Shown here in pieces: positions 23,365-35,038 of a stretch of 64,000 bases of DNA. The notes beneath the pieces were generated by a model that was not told the DNA's origin, ran no database searches, and saw only the letters and a list, made by a program, of their open reading frames with translations. The number at the start of each line of letters is the position of its first letter. Position 1 is the stretch's first letter. The translations under genes and the position numbers were made by a program. The stretch lies in contig NC_092312.1 in NCBI RefSeq assembly GCF_036785885.1, forward strand, positions 18,184,001 to 18,248,000. The letters run 5' to 3'. The stretch comes from Coffea arabica (taxonomy: Eukaryota; Streptophyta; Magnoliopsida; Gentianales; Rubiaceae).

Positions 23365-24255
23365 ATGGACTGCTTTTTGGCTAGCACTCCTAAATCAGAG
23401 TGCAGCAGCGGCTGTGAGTCTGGCTGGACTTTGTACTTGGGCAGCTCTTTTATTTCTTCGCATAGTAATAGAGAAAATGGTAATTTTGTTGATGGAAAGC
23501 GTGGTTTTAGTGAAGAAAAGAGAAGTGAGGAAGAGGAGGAGGATTTGTCAATGGTTTCTGATGCATCTTCTGGACCTCCACATTGCTCTGAAGAAGAAGA
23601 CTGCATGTCCAATATTAATGACAACAATGCTGCTCGCTGCTTTTTCCATGCTGGTGATGCCACATTATGCAAAAGCAGAAGCCGCAAAAAGCAGAAAACT
23701 TTAGAAAATCACTGCCGGATGAAGAAGGCAGTCCGTGAAAAATCATCTTTACTAGATGATACTGCCAGTTCTCCTGTCTTCGAAATGGACCTCCCCGATG
23801 TCAGTTCTGATCATTATAAAGTTGCATCGAGAGTATACACCTTCTTTTATATTATCCCTAGCTCGATCTCTTCAAATTTCAATGCTCGCTTTATAGACCA
23901 GATTTTAACTTCAATATTTGATCGCCATTTCACAGAAAGATTTCAACCTCCCCAACAATCATGGTTCAGCTGAGATGGTTTTAGATTTTTCTCAGGGCTA
24001 TTCTACAACCCATTTCGAGGTAGCCCATCAGAACATTCGTTCAACTATAAAAATTAAGTATTTATTTCGTTTATGTATTGATCTTTATTAGGCCAGCATA
24101 TGCATATGCTTAGGTATGCTCACAAATTGTTACAACCGACAATTTCATTTCTGCAGGAGGAAAGCTCTGCATACCACTTGCAGGATCAATACGGTTTTTT
24201 CCATTCTTCTTTATCTGGAAACTATCTGCCTGAAAACCAGTTGAGTTTTGGCTAG
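23365..24255 (+). CDS. SOB FIVE-LIKE (SOFL) family protein, three exons
   Basis: SOFL proteins are plant-specific nuclear/cytoplasmic regulators that raise cytokinin levels or response in Arabidopsis. Biochemistry is unknown. Predicted exons are 23365-23832, 23936-24019 and 24157-24255, all GT-AG, total 216 aa. Both signature boxes are present: SGCESGWTLYL at residues 15-25 and DLSMVSDASSGPPH at 60-73, the latter preceded by an acidic run. A basic stretch (KSRSRKKQK) may be a nuclear signal. Exon 2 encodes DFNLPNNHG and exon 3 a short tail ending LSFG. The start is the first ATG, ten residues before the first box. The two signature boxes make the family firm. The last two exons rest on splice consensus and frame. 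Confidence 0.85.
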
Positions 24256-26000
24256 TTGCACTTTCATTCCAGAAAAAAGAGAGATACAAAAAAAAAAAAC
24301 TCGTCAAAAACAGCGTCTAACTTTTAATTATTCTCAACAGGTGGTATGGAAGCAGGGGGTGGCAGCGGTGACATGAAACTGTCTGCAACATTCAGCAATT
24401 TGTTGCTTGCTGCTGCTGACGATGAATATGTAGTTGTAGTAGGTAGACTGGAGGAAAGGTCGTCAAAAATTATGTACCCCAAAAAAAAAAAAAAGGTTGT
24501 CGAAAATGCAAAAGTAACTGGATCTCAAAAGAGATCTTGTTGCTCTCCCTTTCTTCCTCTTTTTTTTTTGTTTTTTTTTGTTTTTAATGTCCTTTTCTTT
24601 TCTTTTCCCTACTGCTGCCAATGCAGTGGTGAACAACCAGAGAGAGGGAGAAAAATAAAAAAAAAAAGGTGTGGGGATCAGTTTCTTGTTTCTCGAAAAA
24701 AATCCCATTTTCTTGTCAATGAATGATTGGTACAAATGGGCTCCAATTCTCTGACGAAAATATGACTCCACCTATTTCAAATACTACCTTGCCTTGATCT
24801 TTTTTTGAATAGAAAGAAAGCCTCGTCAGATACAAACTTACAGATTCTCAAGAAGCAATTCTTTTGTTCCTGATCTGGCAGGGGAAGCTGTATGCTAATA
24901 TTAGTAGTATTATTCTTTCTTACACATAATAGTTATGCTAACTTTGACCTGTCATGTCACTCATCAAGTTAACTTTCATAGTAGTATTTAATAGTCAAAT
25001 TTGGCATCACAAAACAGCATTGAAACATGCTAAAATTCCTATGTCCTTTCCAGAATGGGGGCTTGAGGGACCAAGTCAGTTCAGTTGTCGATGGTCAGAT
25101 GCTGAAGCACAGATGTTGCGTTATTTGAGTTGGAGATTTTGATACAAAAAAAAGAGATTTCAAGAAATCATTTAAGCTTTGATATGAAATGCCAAGGACA
25201 TAGCGGCATTCCGACCATGCAATTAAGAATCTCCTCTCCGAAGAGGCATTGCATAATTCTTGACAGCTAGTTATATTTTAACTCGTCCACCTCAATGAAC
25301 TTGATGGGAGAACGGGGGGAAAAAAGAAATAGATCGCCAAAGGGTGTATGAGTTGAATTAAAATAAAAATAAAAAAAAAAGAAGAAGAATTTTGTATAGG
25401 TAGGATTCTATCCAATGTATATATATGTAAGAAACTAAGAAAGCCCTCACTCAGCATTCGCAGTACTAGTAGTAGAACAAAATCTTTAAAATGACTTGAT
25501 TATAGACCCCAATGTCTCAAATTTTCCGGACAAGACTCCATCTACGATCTAGTAATTCTCCTACTCACAATAATTCGAAATTTTAGCTTTTATACCACAC
25601 CAAACCCAAAAAAAAGAGAGAGAGAGAGAGATAGAAAAAAAAGAAAAAGAAATGATGAGATAATGAAGTGCAATGTGTGATGGGCAGACGGTCAGAAAAG
25701 TACAAAGGGGAGGAAGTGCCAAAATTAATGTTGGAATATGTCATACTGCATCTTCATGATCCCCCCTTTTTCTTCATGCTCAGAGATCCTTCGTGAGATC
25801 TTCTTGACCCGATGCAACATCACCAATTATTTTAAAGTGGTGTCTTTATCCCTTTGGAAGGTTTCTTCTTACCATGATTTATAATCTAATTTATACGAGT
25901 ATGTTCGCCTACTCCGGGTCTGTCTGCTTTGGAGCTGGCATTGGACTTGATGAAGCATATCTTGACGTAATTCCATTGAAACATCAAAAAAGCAAGAATC
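24256..26000. other. Intergenic region between SOFL gene and SINE
   Basis: No gene is recognised. It includes A-rich and T-rich tracts (24481-24495, 24555-24585) and an AGAG tract at 25615-25630. Short frames (102-126 aa around 24346-24771) are low complexity. Confidence 0.4.
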
Positions 26001-26018
26001 AAAGTTACATTGAAAGCC

Positions 26019-26190
26019 CTCCCGGGCTAGATCACGCGGTCTGTGGCTGCTTCCGGCACTCGCAGGTCGACCTCACTTAACGCCTGGATGTGGTTGGGGT
26101 GGCGCTGTACTCCAGGCGCAGGGGATTAGTCAGGCCGCCTTCGGGTCTTGATCCGGACACCCCTGTGTTGACAAAAAAAAAAAAAAAAAA
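26019..26190 (+). mobile_element. SINE retroposon with poly-A tail and 18-bp target duplication
   Basis: AAAGTTACATTGAAAGCC occurs at 26001-26018 and again at 26190-26207 directly after a run of about 18 A. The GC-rich 150-bp body contains a tRNA-type B-box-like GCAGGTCGACCTC. Its 3' part (GGGGATTAGTCAGG and GGACACCC) resembles the Au/SolS SINE group. Structure and perfect duplication show insertion by target-primed reverse transcription. It has no coding content, as expected. Confidence 0.85.
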
Positions 26191-26207
26191 AAGTTACATT
26201 GAAAGCC

Positions 26208-27676
26208 AGCCAACCGGCTGTCTTTTTTTCTTTTTTTCCGTTACAAGAAGGAAAAATTAAAGGGTTTCAGCAGATTAGCTTTAAACTATATGCTTAATTG
26301 TTACAAGTTGGTACCATAACCAGGACAAGGCTCAAAGACTCTGTGTTACGTTGAGAAATGGGAGTCAGCTTCTCCCACCAGTGTAATTGAAGAATTTGTT
26401 GTCTAAAATCTGAAAACTGGCACTAATAGGAGACAATGGCTATAGACAAAGCAAAGAAATAATCAAGAGATTGGGAGAGGTGACTGGGCTCTGCCTCCAT
26501 CCCCGCTTCTTTTCACACTCCAAAGAACCATACTGTATTACGTTTAGGAATCCAAAGGGTATGGGAACGACAATTTTGCCTTGCCAACTACCACCAGGAC
26601 AAAGCCTTCAGTCCTTTGTACACAGGAGGAGGAAAGGGCGAAGATTTTTATTTCTCCTACTCTGCTACTAGTAGTATTAAACAAACATCTTTGCCTCTGA
26701 CCCTCGATTCAATTTTCACTCAGGACTGTTCCCATTTCTCATGACAACAGTCAATCTTTGCTACAGAAATGGTAAAATGGCCTTCCTCTGTCCTTATCCA
26801 TGCCATTCCCACTTCTCAGAGGCGAGAGGACCTAAAATCTACCACAGCCCCACAGGGATGTGGTGTAAATTAGCCAGTTATACGGTAACATGCATAGAAG
26901 TGTACTTGGATCTACCCTTTAGATCAGACATCACCATATTGTTGTAACAGGGACTGGAGCTCGTTAACCAATTACTCTGTCAGAGTACGCGGCCACCAAC
27001 ATGAGTGTTAAGGCTCTATTTGGGTGCAGGTCGAATCCTTTGATTTGCATTCTAAAAATTCACACACGGGATCTTTAGTGTCACTTTTTCAGTGGCAATT
27101 CAGTGCCACTTCTATATTTATGTCAAGTGTCCTGTTTATTTAATTTGTTATGTGCTATTTATTTAAATTTCTTCTATCATCACATGATAAGTGGGATTGA
27201 CACTGGATTTGGCACCGAGTAGTGGTATAGAGGATCCCGATTGAAAAATGCAGGGCTTTCTAGAACGTTTCGCCAGCGGGTACTTAGGCATCCATCTGGA
27301 CCAGTGATGATTCAGTCTTCTTGGATTCCCTCTTGGTCCCGTTGGGCCATCCCCTTCCCATAGCATAATACTACTGGCAAGGTAAACTTTTGACCTTGTA
27401 TTTATTCGTTTGTTAACAAAATTTTTATTTTTTTGGTCAATCAAAAAATATTAGGATTTTTAGAATAATTCAATAACCAAAAAATTCTTATTTTTAAAAC
27501 TAAAAAGAATGAACTTAATTCCATTTCATATTGATTACATCAACTCAAGAGATGATGAAATTTTTCGATTTTATAGAAAATTGAAAATGGGTCAATTTTT
27601 GTGTGTAATCCGGTTGTTCAAAACTTTTATTACTCATTTATTTGTTTGTTGTACAAAAAAAACTTTTTGAATTCCC
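26208..27676. other. Intergenic region, no gene recognised
   Basis: No supported gene. A stretch at about 27335-27385 containing GTTGGGCCATCCCC and ACTACTGGCAAGG is echoed just downstream of the plastid fragment, at about 27902-27945. A duplication around the insertion is possible. Confidence 0.4.
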
Positions 27677-27895
27677 AATAGAAAGTTGGATTTGACCAAG
27701 ATCTTTGGAATTCATTTATGTCTTTTGCAAGCGCCTTGCTTTGATTTTGATGCATTTCATGTGACTGGCTTATATGGTCATGGAACATGGATGTCCGATC
27801 CTTATGGACTAACGGGCAAAGTACGACCCGTAAATCTGGCATGGAGCTTGGAAGGTTTTGATCCTTTTGTTCGGGAGGAATAAGCTCCCTTTGAA
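27677..27895 (+). pseudogene. psbB: Nuclear plastid-DNA fragment (NUPT) of psbB (CP47)
   Basis: The + strand translation reads [39 protein letters not shown] and EGFDPFV, matching the CP47 chlorophyll-binding protein of photosystem II. CP47 is normally about 508 aa and plastid-encoded. Only some 70 residues are present, with several substitutions at invariant positions and loss of similarity right after EGFDPFV. It is therefore a relic transferred to the nucleus, not a gene. DNA identity is still high in places (GATCCTTATGGACTAAC). Confidence 0.85.
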
Positions 27896-29141
27896 TTTCC
27901 TCGTTGGGCCACCCCTCCCCGGAGTATAATGCAACTAGCAAAGGATCTTTGTTACAATTTTTTTTGTTCCACTGCTTATCTGGTTGACATGTGTCCTGTC
28001 CCATATGTAATAAGTTTTAAAACATCTGTATTAAGTGTTAGTTTAACAAGTTGCATAATAGGGAAATGTTTAGCGGATGAGCCCCAGGTTGACCTACACA
28101 ATTCTGCTTTTGCCCAAAAAACAAAAGGAAGCATCTCAAGGAAAGAGTTCCATTAGAAAAAGGATATTAAAATTACAAAAACAAAAAAAAAAAACTATTA
28201 TTACCAAAGGTAGAAATCAGAGTAGAACACTTGAGCATAGTAATAAATATCGCGTAAAAAACCTGGATTTAGCTAATTCCAAGAAGCTCTGAAATTCTTC
28301 ATGAATATAGTCCACAGAACGTGAAACCAGTGGTATCATTAACCAGGATTTAACGAATCCTAATTGATAGTCGCATCTCACCACACTCCCCAAGATAGAC
28401 ATTGATCTATATATATATATATCTACCTATTATATAAGAAAGAAGTAAACTTTCGTGCTTTGCCCTCCTTGCTCGTCACGTGGCTTCGTAATAGTTTGAC
28501 AAGTAGTTTGCTAATATTTCTTGGACATTGCTATTCTTGCCATTGCATTTTTTTGGCCTTTTGTTCGTACAAAATCAAACAAATTTGGCTCTTATATTTA
28601 TGGGTATTTATTGGTCGATAATCAAAAATTCGGTAAAACAATTTTTGGTAATTTGGGAATTGATTTTAAGACCCATATACAATTACTGTCCAAACCTTAG
28701 TATGATAAATTGGATCGAAGAATCAGTAGTGAATTAAAATATTTTAATTTTCTCTAAAAAAATTGTTATAACAAAATAATATCCCATATGTTTTTCAACA
28801 AAATTAATCGACTTACTCAAACAAACATGATTTGCCAAAAAAAAAAAAGGGTTCATAATCCTAAGTTCTAAGTCACAATCACTAATTTTATGGTTCATAA
28901 ACTCCAATGTATCAACTTCCATTAAAATTTTATAGTTAGTTAACCAAATCACTAATTACTAATTAATATTTAGTGATTGGATAAAGATTTACTCTTGTAT
29001 GTAGTAATACACATAAGTGGGCATATATTCTACTTTTGTCTTCTATTGATTTTATGCGAAAGAATGATTTCTACTTAATTGTTCTTGAAATTTTAAGTGG
29101 GCATGGGCTGTGCTAAGCACAGCCTTAAGTCTGCTAGTATG

Positions 29142-29182
<41 letters not shown>

Positions 29183-30316
29183 CCACACACCCACATAGAG
29201 CAGACTTAGTAGTAGTTGGTTTGTTTCTCTGGTTAAAATTGATTCTGGCGTATAGGTGGGTCGGACCACTTGAATGCAATGCAACCACCAAATTATGCAG
29301 CATCGGTGGGGCGATTGGTTATCAGCGACCGGACGGCTCAACCGAAACTCCCAGCTGCATGGTAAAGGACTTGACAAAGCTCTCCCGAAAACAAAACCTA
29401 AAATCCCATAGAGAAAGAGAGCCCCTGAAGGTTGTTTACTAACAGCACATGATAATAATAATTTGGGGGATCGTGTCGGAAAGCCAAGTCCACTTGCTGT
29501 CATTACCTAAAAACCACGTCATCTGAGCAGCGAAAAAAATCTAAAGATTGTGTCATAACATTTCTTTGATCTAATTGGGTCAGTATATCCACTAACTCCT
29601 ACCACAGTCTCCTTAGATTTCTTTTTCTCCTAAATTAAAATAGAGTAGGTTATCCAAATGTATCGTGTCTGACAAAAAAAAAAAAAAAAGATCATCGACG
29701 CTTGCAATTGACTAATGCATGAGGAATGTTTGGCGTACTAAAGAGGGCAAAACCATCAGAACACTAATAGTTACTCCGGAGAAAAGCATGTTTAGGAATG
29801 AGGAAATTTATTATCATCAAAAAAAAAAAAAAGAAAGAAAGAAGAAACAAACCAAATTAATGGCGGATGCGTTTACAAGTGTTTGCCAAAAATGTACTAT
29901 ATAGCTAATCCTAGCCACTGTGTTAAGATGTAAGAAAACAATAATAATATCAACTATGGTATGGTATGGTATGGTATGGTAGTAGAATGATGGGATTTTT
30001 TACTAGTTATGGAAGTAGACCAGAATCACGGCACTTTAGGAATTAAGCAATCAACATCCCCCACGTCGTCCCCCACGCTCCTTATTGCCTTCAACCACTA
30101 TCGGCATCAAGACAGTCACGGCCCTACACTCCATATGGATTCAATTATCCACGCCTTTAAAGCACAAAAGGACAGCAATTTGGACATTTCATTTACATAC
30201 ACACTTAGGTTCAAGGTTGTCCATGAAATGATCTTGAAATCTATGCCAGTCATCAAAACAGCGGTCCAACGGTAATAATGTATACATTGTTAATATATAT
30301 AAAATTTACTTTATAT
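27896..30316. other. Intergenic region between psbB fragment and first MITE near the MRS2 array
   Basis: No supported gene. It holds a short perfect hairpin GGCTGTGCT-A-AGCACAGCC at 29106-29124, a TA/CA microsatellite (separate entry), and an (ATGGT)n pentanucleotide run of about five units near 29955-29981. Whether sequence next to the psbB relic (27896-28400) is also organellar could not be decided by eye. Confidence 0.4.
29141..29196. repeat. (TA)n(CA)n compound microsatellite
   Basis: About eleven TA units are followed by about ten CA units, then interrupted CCCACACA repeats. Confidence 0.95.
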
Positions 30317-30430
30317 AGATTAATTTTTTTTACACCGACAGTATTTATATTATCAACGTTAGATGAATGAAAACTATATAAAATTTAAATTTGAAATTTA
30401 ATAACTGAAATATGAAAACCACTCATCAGA
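30317..30430. mobile_element. Truncated copy of the GTGTATACAC Mutator-like MITE family
   Basis: GATTAATTTTTTTTACACCG is followed by GACAGTATTTATATTATCAA and GTTAGATGAATGAAAACTAT, matching the left two thirds of 48334-48485. The right end is missing or unrecognisable. Confidence 0.55.
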
Positions 30431-30494
30431 ACAAAAATCAAGAGATGAGTTGTAAGGCTGGTCAACTCGCAAAGATCTCCCTCCTTACATACTA

Positions 30495-30825
30495 CTCCCT
30501 CCGTCCCGTTTTATTAGTCTTGGTTTTTTTTTTCACACAGATTAAGAAAGTGTAATTAATTTGGTTGGAAACATAAATTTAGATTAATAATTTCCTAAAA
30601 TACCCTTATGCTAATCAATGCAGTCAATGTATTCAATGTATTGGAAAAACTCAATGTATTCAACGTAGTGGGTTAGTATTTAATAACAATGTATTAATAA
30701 CAAGATATTTAATAAGGGTATTTTAGACAATTTGAAAGATTACTACATTTCTTAATGGGAAAGTGGACTACAATTTGGGACGGACGAAAAAGGAAAACAA
30801 AACTAACAAAGTGGAACGGAGGGAG
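30495..30825. mobile_element. Stowaway-like (Tc1/mariner) MITE, copy 1, 331 bp
   Basis: It begins CTCCCTCCGTCCCG and ends in the inverse CGGAACGGAGGGAG-type terminus (AACGGAGGGAG), with TA on each side, the Stowaway signature. The interior contains TCCTAAAATACCCTTAT, shared with the copy at 50800-51128. It lies just 3' of the first MRS2 gene. Confidence 0.9.
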
Positions 30826-30997
30826 TATTAAATTTTCGCCAGCTACCAGGGCTGCCATAGGATGCATATTGGCTGACGATGACTATGTTCAAACTCCCAA
30901 TACCGAGTCATATAAATTTAATCTCCTGTAAAATTTAAAAAAGAAAAAAAGTCCCATGCATGCATCTAAAAATTATCTTCCATGTAAAAATTATTCA

Positions 30998-33900
30998 CTA
31001 CAGCAATCTTTTGTGCCTATAACAGGCAATAGCAACCCCATACAAGAGAAGCGCACCAGCAATACCGCCACCAATCATCCGGAGAAAATTTTGCGTCCCA
31101 GATTCTCTGTCACCCCATGCATCTATGTGAATGTTCATCCCAAATATTCCTTCCACAGTTATGAAAACTCCCAACACAAGGGTTGCCGTCATTATCATAA
31201 CCACCATTTGCAGCAGTTGGTTACGTTTATCATCCTGCACGATGTTCACATAATCTTCTGTGTCATCTATGTGCTCCCTCAGCTTCCAAAAATAAAGAGT
31301 GTTAGAACCCTAGTATTAACATACCTTGCTACGCTGGGGGTGTAACACTGTGGAAATCAAACTTACAAGCAAAACTAATCCAAATATCTCAAATGCATGT
31401 GAATGCAATGCTTTCTACATCCATATTATTTTCTAAACTCGGCATGGACCATGACGGGCATTTGATAAAACTAAAATTTGAAGTTTCAAATCTAAAATAT
31501 GAATATGTTAAATCACTGAATTGTTAAGTACTGACATCCTAACATTTGAATGTATTTAATATTAAGTGATATGTGAATAGCTTTTCACTTAATTTTTGGA
31601 GTAAGTTTTGTCTAGATAATTTGATGTTGTATTTTTTATTATCAAACACGTCTAAATATATTAAGATTTGAATATATTAAATTAAATTGTTAAATTGAGT
31701 TATCAAACAAGGCATCGGGCCATAAGACAAGCATTCAAACAGGAGACGGTGACTAGAGAAACAAGATGAATGACATACTGTGGATAACTTGTTCAATGTA
31801 CCATCAATCTGAATGAAATATGCTTCCAAAAGCATTTCGAGATCTCCCACATGAAGTTGTTTGCTTCTGGAACTGCGCCTTGAATTAGTATGGCATAGAC
31901 TACTTTCAGCATCAACCAAATTAGAATCACAAAATAAATGTTCCTGGTGGTTGTGTAATTGTTGAATACCTGCATCACAACTGTTGGGCCCTCAATTAAG
32001 TAGAGATTTCAGAGGGAAAACCTTATACTTATCAGGATGAGATATTTGACAATCAAGCAGGAAGCCAAAAACAGCATGTTTGAGAAAATGCTCAATGTAA
32101 AGCATAAAGTAGTGCTGAAGCATGGGGAGATAAAAAAAAAAAAAAAGAGTTATGTATCATACATGTTTGGCTGTTTAGCTTCTTCATCAGTTGTGGCAAA
32201 TTCCTCATCGATAGAGGAATTTGCAGAATTTTCAAGTTGCCATTCTATATGTTTGTCAGTCAGATACATCCCCGCCATATCTTGATCATCATTCAACAGA
32301 CTTTCTAACTCATCCCTAACCTGGAGACAAAGGTCTTTGCATCATTTGTCAGGAAAAAGATACCATAATGGTTCATCTGATATTGAGCAAAACTATACTA
32401 CCACTAAAAAGTTGAAAATAGCATAATGGTAGATGGTTTGGAAGAGGAGGACTGTGGGATCAGTACATATGCCCAACTCAGGGATTTTACTAGCGGTCAA
32501 GAAAGTTATTGTATCAGAGACAGAGAAGCTGAGAAACAATCATCAAGAAAGCTGCAAAGAAGAGCCAACAGATTTCAAAAGAGATAAAAAGGCTCGAAAC
32601 TCGTGCTGCATCTGTAACAGAGAAAAGATCCCCAAGTTAAAAAGAAATCTCCTGCAGTTTTCTCGATAATGATCCTGGCTGCCAATTTTGCACAACCAAT
32701 CGGGAGAGTATAAAACCTGCTAATATAGTTTGAGGGAGGTCCGGGAAACCAAATTCGTTTGCAGCTTGAGTCCAGTGAATTTAACAAGTCTAACGAGGGT
32801 TTAAGGAGTTTCTGCAACTACATTAATGACCTGAGGTAATACAGGTATACTCACATTACGAAATACAATCAGTTCTTACGTTCACAAAATTTTCTAAATG
32901 TTAGGCTGGGTTAAATGGTGCTTAAAGAGAGAATAACCCCGAATTACTCCCGGGTACCGACGGGAAAGCACTCCACTACGTGGGCTGCATATCTCATGAA
33001 CTCAATGAAGCAAATACTTTTGCCATAAAAACACAATGAAATTAGTGAGTTTATACAACATCACATCCTTGAATTACTAATATGAACAAAGAACAAAATA
33101 TACAAGTGGTGAATTGAGTGTAATCCTAAAAATAGTCTCGAATCACTTATTGGAGTTACAAAGCTCTTTAAAAATGAAGCATATAAGAAGTGTGGTTTGG
33201 ACCATTTTGAGAGGCATTTGTCAAGGTCAAGATAAAAATAGAAAATCGTCATGATAAATTTAACCAAACAATCTTAAGTTAATTAAATATTGATTTTTCG
33301 TTCAAAACTAATTTGAGAGCCAAAGGAAAAAGGATGATTCAGGTAGTAATATTAGAAATTGTTTGAATTTCAACCTTTTGCACACGTTTGGTTAATGGAA
33401 TCAGTCGGCCATTGATTTGCTGCACATGCTCTAAGTTGAGGCTACTAATATTGGAGGTCAGTTTATTAAGAGCAGGACGAACTTCTTTCTCCAATGCCCC
33501 AACCTAAAATTAAACCACACAACAATTAATTAAAAAAAAATTGTCAATTCAAATCGCAGAAGTTTTCGGAATTAGGGTAAATATTGCATGAGATGAATGC
33601 AACAGAATTCACTTCATAACCAGAGTGAAGAATGGATATTTTTACTTCATTCTCCAAGCAACTGCAAGCAGACTCAAGGCATGCCTCCAAGGCAACAAAC
33701 TCAAGTGGAAGTAGCTTCGGTCCGTCCTTGCTCTCTGCAATATGTCGTTTGCTACCTCCTAGACCTTCATTCATGTTTAGGGGGCTTCTGGAACAACTTG
33801 AAGCAATAAAGGCTCTTGATTGAGGCTCTTCCAAATTGTAGAAGTCCACATTGTCCCCCTTCAAGACCACATCAACAATAGTGATAAATTTATTTTTACA

Positions 33901-35038
33901 TCTGTAAAAGCTTCTTATGTATATTCTTGTAAAATACTTTTTCATCAACTACTTTTGATCTTTTTAGAGGATTCCGTTTTTGACTGCTCATTAATACTAT
34001 TGGTTTCTTAACACTCTGCCTCAAACAGGATTCCAGATTTCACTTTGAGGGTTTAGAAGGTGAAGTTTAAGCCGAAGTGTTTGTATAAAACCTCTTCAAT
34101 TCCTATAGTATCCGTCTTCCCTAAATATATGAATGCAAGTGAATTCATCAATTTTGATTTAAAAATCCAGAGAAAGTTCCTTACAACTCCAGAAATTCAA
34201 CCGGAAACTATGCTTGTAATATACTAAAAGCCAAAACAGTTGGGCTTGCTCAATTGCTATGAAAGGCAGTTGGCAATGCGTCACGCACAATACATCTATC
34301 AACAAATAGTTCAATGCAGATTATCAGCACTGTCCCAATCACCTAACACAGGCCAAAAGCATCCGTGCTGGAACTTATTTGGCCATCAGACGTCAAAGAT
34401 ATGGCCATCATTGCCGGTGATTTTGATACTGATGCAATGTGGCTACTCCCAATTGAATACCATTTTCTGAACATGTTAGGTTTCTAAAAGTTGCTGGGCA
34501 AGTGTACACAAGATTTCACATAAAAAAAGAAAAACTATTTTAAATGTTCCCATGGCTTGTGGATGAAACTTTCTACACTAGTCAATGTAGGAACGATAAA
34601 TCAACAAGTTGAGCAGCCAATCAGTCACAAAGCACTAGTGCAGTAGTAGACATGTACCAACGGGGTGAGGACAGCTTGGTGGTGGCGGAAGATTTTCAGG
34701 CGCAGCTCCTCAACGAAGGGAGCAACAGAAGGGTCTTTAGAATTGAGCAAGAGGACCTCATGGGCAGTGATAATGGCCTTGATATGCTCGAGGCTCACCA
34801 CAATAGCCCGCTCCCGGCTGAGCAAGGTGGCCGGGTAGCCGAGGAGCGGGTCCAGAATACGAAGATCCCGGGTCTGCAGACCAGTGCGCCTCATGATTGC
34901 ATGCTTTCCTGCTTCCAATACTTCGGGGGGATTCCCTTCTGAATCCAGCAAGACCCAGGTACGCCGAGTTCCCAGCAACCCCGCCTTCTTGGACTTCTTT
35001 GGGGTTGAAAAATCGACGTCATCAACATGATCAGCCAT
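30998..35038 (-). CDS. MRS2/MGT-type magnesium transporter, gene A of a tandem trio (canonical GMN)
   Basis: MRS2/MGT proteins are CorA-like Mg2+ channels (pentamers) of plasma membrane, vacuole or organelle membranes. Predicted exons are 35038-34658, 33858-33646, 33503-33375, 32320-32163, 31980-31779 and 31282-30998, giving 455 aa. The amino-terminal cytosolic domain has MRRTGLQTRDLRILDP, ERAIVVSLEHIKAIITAHEV and a long helix (LNLEHVQQINGRL). The conserved REHIDDTEDY (363-372) precedes TM1, which ends in the pore signature G409-M410-N411. TM2 (GGGIAGALLLYGVAIA) and a basic tail follow. Everything needed for transport is present. Compared with genes B and C, this copy has an extra phase-0 intron (33859-34657) after codon 127. 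The acceptor of intron 4 (CCCAACAG at about 31988-31981) is the one that keeps frame. The subclade within the MRS2 family is not settled by eye. Confidence 0.88.
31460..31711. mobile_element. MITE, TTTGATAA family, copy 2, inside MRS2 gene A intron 5
   Basis: Inverted ends TTTGATAAAACTAAAATTTG and GAGTTATCAAACAA. The interior boxes ACATTTGAATGTATTTAAT and ACACGTCTAAATATATTAAG are shared with 12887-13120. It sits wholly within the intron 31283-31778. Confidence 0.6.

Noticed and set aside
29106-29124. Short perfect palindrome GGCTGTGCT-A-AGCACAGCC as a regulatory hairpin
   Set aside because: Nineteen nucleotides without context; hairpins of this size occur by chance in 64 kb.
29093-29503. 136-aa minus-strand frame
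   Set aside because: Half of it is the translated TA/CA microsatellite.
34652-34942. 96-aa + strand frame, and similar + strand frames at 38490-38799 and 42657-43110
   Set aside because: They are antisense shadows of the first exons of the MRS2 genes.
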